In this document: in pieces, positions 39,823 to 45,209 of the stretch | Numbering within the stretch: position 1 is the first letter of the stretch | Layout: every line of letters starts with the position of its first letter | Origin: an uncultured Burkholderiales bacterium | GTDB taxonomy: Bacteria; Pseudomonadota; Gammaproteobacteria; Burkholderiales; Casimicrobiaceae | Direction: 5' to 3' | Length of the DNA stretch: 45,209 nucleotides | Assembly (NCBI GenBank): GCA_937944385.1 | Contig: CALDYQ010000058.1 | Span: forward strand, 1-45,209 | Translations under genes and position numbers: made by a program | Notes under the pieces: model-generated | Told to the model about the DNA's origin: nothing | Seen by the model: the letters and a program-made list of their open reading frames with translations, nothing else | Databases searched by the model: none

Positions 39823-40293
39823 ATGCGGTTGGCCGTACTTGCCGTCACGGCAGCTCAGCCGCGATGGGTGGACGAGGCAGTCGCCGACTACGCAAAGCGC
39901 TTTCCGCCCGACTGGCCGTTCCAGTCGATCGACCTCCGACCGGAAAGGCGGAGCGGCAACCGCACGACCGCCCACGTACTGGCCGCCGAGGCCGAACGCA
40001 TCCGGGCGACCCTGCCCCGGCAATCGCTGCTCGTCGTCTGCGACGAGCGAGGCGCCGCACCGACCTCGCGTGAACTGGCGGCGCAACTGGCCACCTGGTC
40101 GCGCGAGCATCCCTCGGTCATGTTCGTGATCGGCAGCGCCGACGGCACCGATCCGGCCTTGCGTCGCGAGGCGCATGCGCTGCTCGCGCTGTCGCGCCTC
40201 ACGCTGCCGCACGGCTTGGCCAAGGTGCTCCTCGTGGAACAGCTCTACCGGGCGGTCAGCATTCTCAAAGATGGGCCGTATCATCGTGACTGA
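39823..40293 (+). CDS. rlmH: 23S rRNA pseudouridine-1915 N3-methyltransferase RlmH
   Basis: The 156-residue SPOUT methyltransferase modifies helix 69 of 23S rRNA after 70S assembly. The trefoil-knot SAM site is seen in SLLVVCDERGAAPTSRELAA and SVMFVIGSADGTD. The C-terminal knot segment is LSRLTLPHGLAKVLLVEQLY, ending in the family GPYHRD tail. Two positions differ from the common form. IGGADG or IGGPEG reads IGSADG here, and RAWSI reads RAVSI. The fold and length are otherwise normal (E. coli, 155). It follows rsfS by 9 bp and precedes maf by 31 bp. Confidence 0.95.
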   Translation: MRLAVLAVTAAQPRWVDEAVADYAKRFPPDWPFQSIDLRPERRSGNRTTAHVLAAEAERIRATLPRQSLLVVCDERGAAPTSRELAAQLATWSREHPSVMFVIGSADGTDPALRREAHALLALSRLTLPHGLAKVLLVEQLYRAVSILKDGPYHRD

Positions 40294-40324
40294 TTCGAAT
40301 CTAGACCTCGTATCGATTGCGCCG

Positions 40325-40933
40325 ATGAATCAGATCTTCCTCGCCTCTCGCAGCCCACGCCGCCTCGAGCTTCTGCAGCAGATCGGCGTGGCCTGCCAGC
40401 CCTTCGCCCTGCGCGAGGAGGCCGCCCGGACGCGCGATGTGGACGAGACGCCGTTGCCGGGCGAGAACCCGTTCATCTACGTCGAGCGCATGGCCAAGTT
40501 GAAGGCACAGATCGGCGCGCTGCGTGTTCGCCAACGCGGCCTTGCACCGCGCCCGCTGCTCGCGGCCGACACGACCGTGTCGCTCAATGGGGCGATCCTC
40601 GGCAAGCCGACCGACGCCGAGGACGCGAAACGCATGCTCCGGCTGCTCTCAGGCACGACCCACGAGGTGCTGACCGCCGTGGCCGTCACCGATGGCAACA
40701 GGCTACTGCACGACACCTCGATCTCGCGGGTGCGCTTCCGCGACCTCGAGCCTGGCGAGATCGACCGTTACGTCGCCACCCGCGAGCCCATGGGCAAGGC
40801 GGGCGCCTACGCGATCCAGGGACTCGCCGCGGTGTTCGTCGAGCGCCTCGAGGGGAGCTACTCGGGGGTGATGGGGCTGCCGCTCTTCGAGACGGCAGAG
40901 CTGCTCTCGCGCTTCGGCATCCAGGTGGTCTGA
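40325..40933 (+). CDS. maf: Maf-like nucleoside triphosphate pyrophosphatase
   Basis: The 202-residue housecleaning enzyme hydrolyses non-canonical or excess nucleotides such as dTTP/UTP, depending on the subgroup. I use the ATG at 40325, because MNQIFLASRSPRRLELLQQI is the family N-terminus. In-frame starts at 40271 and 40286 add residues that are not conserved. Motifs are SRSPRR, the catalytic aspartate in AADTTVSLNGAILGKPTDAE, and the KAGAYAIQGLAAVFVERLEG segment near residue 165. These match the YhdE-type dTTP/UTP pyrophosphatase more than YceF, which is an inference. It is 21 bp upstream of rng, the usual position. Confidence 0.93.
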   Translation: MNQIFLASRSPRRLELLQQIGVACQPFALREEAARTRDVDETPLPGENPFIYVERMAKLKAQIGALRVRQRGLAPRPLLAADTTVSLNGAILGKPTDAEDAKRMLRLLSGTTHEVLTAVAVTDGNRLLHDTSISRVRFRDLEPGEIDRYVATREPMGKAGAYAIQGLAAVFVERLEGSYSGVMGLPLFETAELLSRFGIQVV

Positions 40934-40954
40934 CCGCCCGCCACGACACGACGC

Positions 40955-42424
40955 ATGACCGAAGAGATCCTCATCAACGTCACGCCGCAGGAGACGCGGG
41001 TCGCGACCCTCGACCACGGCGTGATCGAGGAACTGCACATCGAGCGCGCATCGAATCGCGGTCTCGTGGGCAACATCTATCTCGGGCGCGTGGCGCGCGT
41101 GCTGCCCGGAATGCAGAGCGCCTTCGTCGAGATCGGGCTCGATCGCGCGGCCTTCCTGCACGTGGCCGACATCTGGGCCAATCGCCAGAGCGGTGTGGGC
41201 GGCGAGCACGGCGGCAAGCCGATCGAGGCGATCCTCTCGGAGGGGCAGAGCGTCCTCGTCCAGGTGATCAAGGACCCGATCGGCACCAAGGGCGCGCGGC
41301 TGTCCACCCAGATCTCGCTCGCCGGCCGGCTGCTCGTGCATCTGCCCCAGGACAACCACATCGGCATTTCGCAGCGCATCGAGGATGAGGAAGAACGCAC
41401 GCATCTGAAGGAGATGCTCACGCATGTCCTCGAGGGTCTCTGCACGCCGGGCGGCTACATCATTCGCACGATGGCCGAGCACGCCACCGAGACCGAGCTC
41501 GCGCGCGATGTCGACTACCTGTCCAAGCTCTGGAGCGACATCCAGGACCGTGTAAAGTCTGCCAAGCCCGGTTCGCGCGTGCATCAGGAACACACGCTGG
41601 CCGAACGCATGGTGCGCGACTTCGCAAGCGAGCAGACGGTGCGCGTGCTGGTGGATGACGCCGCTGCCCATGCGCGCATCGTCGCGTTCGCCGAGCGTTA
41701 TGCCCCCTCAGTGGTCGAGCGTATCCACCTGCACGCGGGGCCACGGCCGCTGTTCGATCTCTACGGCGTCGAGCAGGAGATCGAACGTGCCCTGCATCGC
41801 CGCGTGGATCTCAACAGCGGCGGCTATCTCATCATCGACCAGACCGAGGCGCTCACCACGATCGATGTCAACACCGGCGCCTATGTCGGCACCCGCTCGT
41901 TCGACGAGACGATCTACAAAACCAATCTCGAGGCAGCGCAGGCCATTGCCCGCCAGCTCCGGCTGCGCAATTTGGGCGGCATCATCATCATCGACTTCAT
42001 CGACATGGATCTGCCCGAGCATCGCGAGGGCGTCTTGAAGGCGCTGCAAGCAGCGATCGCCGGCGACCGTACGCGGCTCACGGTCAATGGCTTCACCCAG
42101 CTCGGCCTGATCGAGATGACGAGAAAGCGCACACGCGAATCACTCGGGCACATCCTGTGCGAAACCTGCCCCACCTGCCAGGGCCGCGGCGAGGTCAAGA
42201 CCGCGCAGACCGTCTGCTACGAGATCCTGCGCGAAGTCATGCGCGAAGCCAAGCAATTCAATCCGCGCGAATTCCGCATCGTCGCCTCGAGCGCCGTCAT
42301 CGAGATGCTGCGCGAGGACGAATCCGCCGCGCTCGCCCAGCTCTCCGGCGACATCGGCAAACCAGTCTCATTGCAGGTGGAACCGCGTTACACACAGGAG
42401 CAGTTCGACATCGTGCTGCTGTGA
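40955..42424 (+). CDS. rng: Ribonuclease G
   Basis: The 489-residue endonuclease matures the 5' end of 16S rRNA and takes part in mRNA decay. The N-terminal S1 domain (GNIYLGRVARVLPGMQSAFV) is interrupted as usual by a 5'-sensor region. The catalytic aspartates are in TTIDVNTGAYVG and GGIIIIDFIDM (about 305 and 348). The zinc-link motif CPTCQGRGEV follows near 407, and the C-terminal RNase H-like tail is short, without the RNase E scaffold. The length is that of E. coli RNase G (489). It ends the nadD-rng row and is convergent with the MscS gene across 69 bp. That gap holds only a short GC-rich inverted repeat at 42430-42442. Confidence 0.97.
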   Translation: MTEEILINVTPQETRVATLDHGVIEELHIERASNRGLVGNIYLGRVARVLPGMQSAFVEIGLDRAAFLHVADIWANRQSGVGGEHGGKPIEAILSEGQSVLVQVIKDPIGTKGARLSTQISLAGRLLVHLPQDNHIGISQRIEDEEERTHLKEMLTHVLEGLCTPGGYIIRTMAEHATETELARDVDYLSKLWSDIQDRVKSAKPGSRVHQEHTLAERMVRDFASEQTVRVLVDDAAAHARIVAFAERYAPSVVERIHLHAGPRPLFDLYGVEQEIERALHRRVDLNSGGYLIIDQTEALTTIDVNTGAYVGTRSFDETIYKTNLEAAQAIARQLRLRNLGGIIIIDFIDMDLPEHREGVLKALQAAIAGDRTRLTVNGFTQLGLIEMTRKRTRESLGHILCETCPTCQGRGEVKTAQTVCYEILREVMREAKQFNPREFRIVASSAVIEMLREDESAALAQLSGDIGKPVSLQVEPRYTQEQFDIVLL

Positions 42425-42493
42425 ACGCAGCGGGCCGCCCGCGGGTCGGCACTACGGCGCAGAAACTCGGCATCGAAACCGTTGGACGACGGA

Positions 42494-43201
42494 TCAAGCG
42501 GTGAGCTGCTGGACGCGATGAAGCGCCACCGGCGTCGGCGCCGGCCACCCGGCTTCCTTTGCCGTACGAACGATGGCTTCGTTGGTGTCGAAATAGACCT
42601 GCCAGTAATGATCCGTGTGACAGTACGGACGCACCGCGATCACTGTGCCCAGCAGGTTGATGTCGAGCAGACTGACCTCCGGCGCCGGCGTTTCGAGCAC
42701 ATTGGGAATCCTTGCGACCGCGGCTCGGAGCCGTTCGATCGCATCGATCGGGTCGACGCCCGCAGCGAGCTGCGCTGTCCGCTCGACCCGCCGCGCAGGT
42801 AGCGAAGAGAAGTTCTGGATCACGTCGCCGAAGACTTTGCCGTTGCCGACCAGCGTCATCACGTTGTCCGGGGTGACGATGGTGGTTGCGAAGAGTCCGA
42901 GTTCATGGACCGTCCCCGTGATACCGCCGACGCTCACGAAATCGCCGACCTTGAACGGGCGCAGGATCAGCATGAAGGCACCTGCTGCGAAGTTGCCGAG
43001 CATGCCACTCCAGGCTGCGCCGATGGCTACGCCCGCGCCGGCGAGCAGCGCCGCAAAGGAGGCGGTCTGAATCCCGAAGTAGCCGAGGATGCCGAGCACG
43101 AGCGCGATGTTGAGCGCCACGGCAAGGATCGACCCGACGTATTTCGTGAGCGTTGGGTCGAGCTTGTTTCGGTCCATCCCCGCTCGGACCAGGGCGATCA
43201 C
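42494..43201 (-). CDS. mscS: MscS-type mechanosensitive channel; frame continues upstream to 43360 without a standard start
   Basis: From the GTG at 43201 the protein has 235 residues. The pore helix TM3 is VAIGAAWSGMLGNFAAGAFM, followed by LRPFKVGDFVSVGGITGTV and the cytoplasmic vestibule (HELGLFATTIVTPDNV and later), as in small MscS channels that open on hypo-osmotic shock. This start omits TM1. The same frame remains open for 53 more codons, to a TGA at 43361-43363. It encodes LLIKIGAALAFWIIGGWIIG, a clear TM1, yet those codons contain no ATG, GTG, TTG or CTG. The gene either starts at a rare codon such as ATT or ATC, has lost its start, or carries an upstream sequence error. The gap 43364-43577 shows nothing else. 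Confidence 0.85.
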   Translation of the reverse strand: MIALVRAGMDRNKLDPTLTKYVGSILAVALNIALVLGILGYFGIQTASFAALLAGAGVAIGAAWSGMLGNFAAGAFMLILRPFKVGDFVSVGGITGTVHELGLFATTIVTPDNVMTLVGNGKVFGDVIQNFSSLPARRVERTAQLAAGVDPIDAIERLRAAVARIPNVLETPAPEVSLLDINLLGTVIAVRPYCHTDHYWQVYFDTNEAIVRTAKEAGWPAPTPVALHRVQQLTA

Positions 43202-43577
43202 CCGCCCGATGATCCAGCCTCCGATGATCCAGAAGGCAAGCGCGGCCCCAATCTTGATGAGGAGCGCGAGCGCGGTTTCACGAAAGAACGTTTCGATGGC
43301 GGTCGTATCGATGGCTGTCCGGTTGAGCGAGATTGGGTTAGCGGGACTCGCGACGCCGGCTCAGTTCCCAGGTGAGCGACGTCGGGACTCGGATGGGCAT
43401 GAGGGGACTTCTCACGCTTGCAGCGATCTTTTACAGCGATGTGTTGGCAGGCATGCGCAGAGAGACGAAGCAATTCGCAACGCTCGCTCAATTTCGGAGG
43501 GATCCGGGCGACGGCGCCTCGATCGACGGGGCCGATAGGGGCGGGCTCGATGGCGTGTGCAGCTAGACTCGTCTGCC

Positions 43578-44321
43578 ATGGAATCCTTGGTCGCCTTGCT
43601 GGCCGTCATCGTGGGCGTGGGACTGGGCTGGATCATCGCCTCACGCCGGCGCCCCGCACCCGCGCCGCTCACCGTGGCGCATGTCTCGCTCGAGGGCCTT
43701 CGCGCCGTGGGCGAGCTCACGGTGTTTCGCGCGATCACCAAGGAGATCGTCACCGAGACCGACTACAGCTTCGGCGAATTCGGTCGCAAGTATCTGCGCT
43801 GGGCGTTCTCGCAGAAGAAGCTCGCGATGATCTTCGAGTTCCAGATCGACTTCAAATACGACCTGAAAAGCCCCGACTTCGTGGTCTCCGACCTGCGGGA
43901 TGCGCTCGGCAACGAAATCACCGAGCTTCGGCTGCCGCCAGTGCAGGCCGAGATCTCGGTGCGCAACCTGCGCTTCTACGACGAGCAGCGCAGCAAGTTC
44001 ATGCCCTGGCTGCTGCCGGACCTGCTCAATGGCGCCTTCGGGCCGGGCTTCAGCGAAGAGGACAAGAACCGCCTGCTCGACGGGGCGGTGAACCACGCGC
44101 GCGGCCATGCGCAGCAGCTCATCGAGCAGCTCCGGCCCGAGGTCGAGAGCGCCGCCCGCGCCACACTCCTGCCGCTCGCGCGCTCGCTCGGTGTGGCCGC
44201 GCCGCGCATCGCCTTCGCCCGCGAGGTGCTCGAAATCGATCGCACCGGCGAGATGCGGCGGCTACCAAGCGCGATTGCAGAGGCGCCGGGAAACGGCAAA
44301 GCCGGCGAACCCGCTTCCTGA
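43578..44321 (+). CDS. DUF4230-domain membrane-anchored protein
   Basis: The 247-residue protein starts at the ATG at 43578; a GTG 21 bp earlier is less likely. One N-terminal helix (LVALLAVIVGVGLGWIIA) is followed by a short basic stop-transfer stretch. The DUF4230 domain then follows, with hallmark segments GELTVFRAITKEIVTETDYS, LAMIFEFQIDFKYDLKSPDF and AEISVRNLRFYDEQRS. The last third is helical and alanine-rich. The family's biochemical function is unknown. The order and strand leave it as a single-gene unit. It is convergent with the repeat protein at the right end and separated from it by a terminator. Confidence 0.75.
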   Translation: MESLVALLAVIVGVGLGWIIASRRRPAPAPLTVAHVSLEGLRAVGELTVFRAITKEIVTETDYSFGEFGRKYLRWAFSQKKLAMIFEFQIDFKYDLKSPDFVVSDLRDALGNEITELRLPPVQAEISVRNLRFYDEQRSKFMPWLLPDLLNGAFGPGFSEEDKNRLLDGAVNHARGHAQQLIEQLRPEVESAARATLLPLARSLGVAAPRIAFAREVLEIDRTGEMRRLPSAIAEAPGNGKAGEPAS

Positions 44322-44352
44322 ACGAAGTCGACTTGCGCGAACTCAGCAAATG

Positions 44353-44379
44353 AAAAGGCCCGAGCAGCCACGCCCGGGC
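44353..44379 (-). terminator. Rho-independent terminator after the repeat-protein gene
   Basis: On the minus strand an 8-bp stem (GCCCGGGC paired with GCTCGGGC, one G-T pair) encloses the loop GTGGCT and is followed by CTTTT. It lies 44 bp past the stop of the gene at 44424. A second hairpin, AGGCGCC-ACC-GGCGCCT at 44394-44410, sits between them but has no T-run. Confidence 0.75.
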
Positions 44380-44423
44380 GTCTGTCCGAAACGAGGCGCC
44401 ACCGGCGCCTGAGCGAAGGCGTG

Positions 44424-45209
44424 CTACTGCGGCGAGACCTTGAGCGCCTTCAAAGTGTCGATGTTGATCACGCGTCCGTCGTCCACTGGCAGCTTGCGCG
44501 CCTCCTGGAAGCGTGTGACCGATTCCATCAGGGCCGTGCTCATCTGGCCATCGAGGCGACCGCTGTAGAAGCCCGCCTCATTGAGCGCAGACTGAATCTC
44601 GCGGATCTTCGCCGGGGTCGCGTTCGACTCGCACAGTACCGAGCGCCGCTCCACGGTGGCATCACTGACTTTGACCTGGCGAGTGATCGTCTCGTACTGG
44701 GCTGGGACCTCGATTTCACGCGTCGTCGCGGGCTGATCGATGACTTGGCGCGTCACCGTCTTGTAGACGGCTGGCACGATTTCCTCCCGCACGCTGGCCT
44801 GCTGATCGATGACCTGCCGGGTGACCTGCCTGGTCTCGGCCGGAATCGTGATCTTGCGCGTGGATGCCGGCGTGACGAGCACCTGCTCGGTCACGGTCTT
44901 GTAGGTCGCGGGGATGACCTCGATGCGCTTCGACTCGCGGCGGACGAGCACCTGCTCGGTCACGGTCTTGTAGGTCGCCGGAATGGGCTCTTCCCGGACC
45001 GACTCCGGGCGCACGATCACGGTCTCGGTCACGGTCTTGAAGGTTGCCGCCACCGGTATCTGGCGCTTATATTCCGGCGAGACGAGGACCTGCTCGGTCA
45101 CCGTCTTGTAAGTGGGCGGGACGACCTCGTAGCGCTTGGTCGCCGGCACCTTGACGACCTGTTCCGTGCGCGTCTCGAAACGCGGGGCGATCGCGACGTT
45201 GGCGAAGCA
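44424..45209 (-). CDS. Repeat protein with C-terminal peptidoglycan-binding domain (5' end outside the window)
   Basis: The frame is open to the window edge, giving at least 261 residues. About eight copies of a 23-residue unit can be aligned, for example IPATYKTVTEQVLV followed by a polar, basic ending such as RRESKRIEV. The first visible copy (VAIAPRFETRTEQVVKVPAT) is the most diverged, and copies 6-8 change EQVLV to RQVID or RQVKV. After a lone cysteine (VLCESNATPAKIREIQ), a PG_binding_1-like domain follows: IQSALNEAGFYSGRLDGQM, then a helix with VTRFQEARKLPVDDG and the end INIDTLKALKVSPQ. I infer an exported, wall-bound protein whose repeats form an extended beta structure. The exact function is unknown. 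Confidence 0.8.
   Translation of the reverse strand, partial: CFANVAIAPRFETRTEQVVKVPATKRYEVVPPTYKTVTEQVLVSPEYKRQIPVAATFKTVTETVIVRPESVREEPIPATYKTVTEQVLVRRESKRIEVIPATYKTVTEQVLVTPASTRKITIPAETRQVTRQVIDQQASVREEIVPAVYKTVTRQVIDQPATTREIEVPAQYETITRQVKVSDATVERRSVLCESNATPAKIREIQSALNEAGFYSGRLDGQMSTALMESVTRFQEARKLPVDDGRVINIDTLKALKVSPQ

Noticed and set aside
42430-42442. GCGGGC-C-GCCCGC hairpin as a terminator for rng
   Set aside because: The loop would be too small and no T-run follows, so it was not called as a terminator.

Overview
The window is a gene-dense, high-GC stretch of a bacterial chromosome, almost certainly a betaproteobacterium. Three neighbourhoods typical of that class point there: a nine-gene F1Fo ATP synthase operon (atpIBEFHAGDC), gatCAB divergent from mreBCD-mrdA-rodA, and the nadD-rsfS-rlmH-maf-rng block. 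Sequence alone does not fix the genus. There are no insertion sequences, phage genes, CRISPR arrays or defence systems. Nearly all of it is core housekeeping and cell-envelope biology.

Layout. Positions 1-97 hold the start of an exported protein cut by the window edge, followed by a tRNA with anticodon CAT and its own promoter (239-357). Positions 374-3260 are a minus-strand trio in the order glpD, HAD phosphatase, DUF1499 protein, with stop-start overlaps. A strong hairpin separates it from the ATP synthase operon (3363-10586), whose promoter lies at 10676-10705. Next is a coupled minus-strand cluster (10858-14172): a HisN-type phosphatase, a secreted thermonuclease, and a Wzm/Wzt-type polysaccharide ABC exporter pair. 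Divergent from it are a peroxiredoxin, a YciA thioesterase and a dienelactone-hydrolase-like lipoprotein that appears frameshifted. The minus-strand tamA-tamB pair (translocation and assembly module) and gatCAB fill 16047-25391.

From 25769 to 36323 a long plus-strand run carries mreB, mreC, mreD, mrdA (PBP2), rodA, rlpA, tolB, pal, cpoB and mutY. It joins the rod-shape elongation machinery to the outer-membrane constriction machinery, and tolQ, tolR and tolA are absent from the window. Then come a YeeE/YedE (TsuA-like) sulfur-compound transporter, phenylalanine 4-hydroxylase, nadD, rsfS, rlmH, maf and rng. The right end has an MscS-type channel with no usable canonical start codon ahead of its first membrane helix, a DUF4230 protein, and the C-terminal part of a protein with about eight 23-residue repeats and a peptidoglycan-binding domain.

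As a whole the genes serve energy conservation, envelope growth and outer-membrane integrity, plus translation quality control and RNA processing. I do not see a clearly new multi-gene system. The observations most worth checking are the repeat protein at the right edge, the start-less MscS frame, the lipoprotein hydrolase frameshift, the elongasome-Tol/Pal gene fusion, and the orphan polysaccharide exporter.
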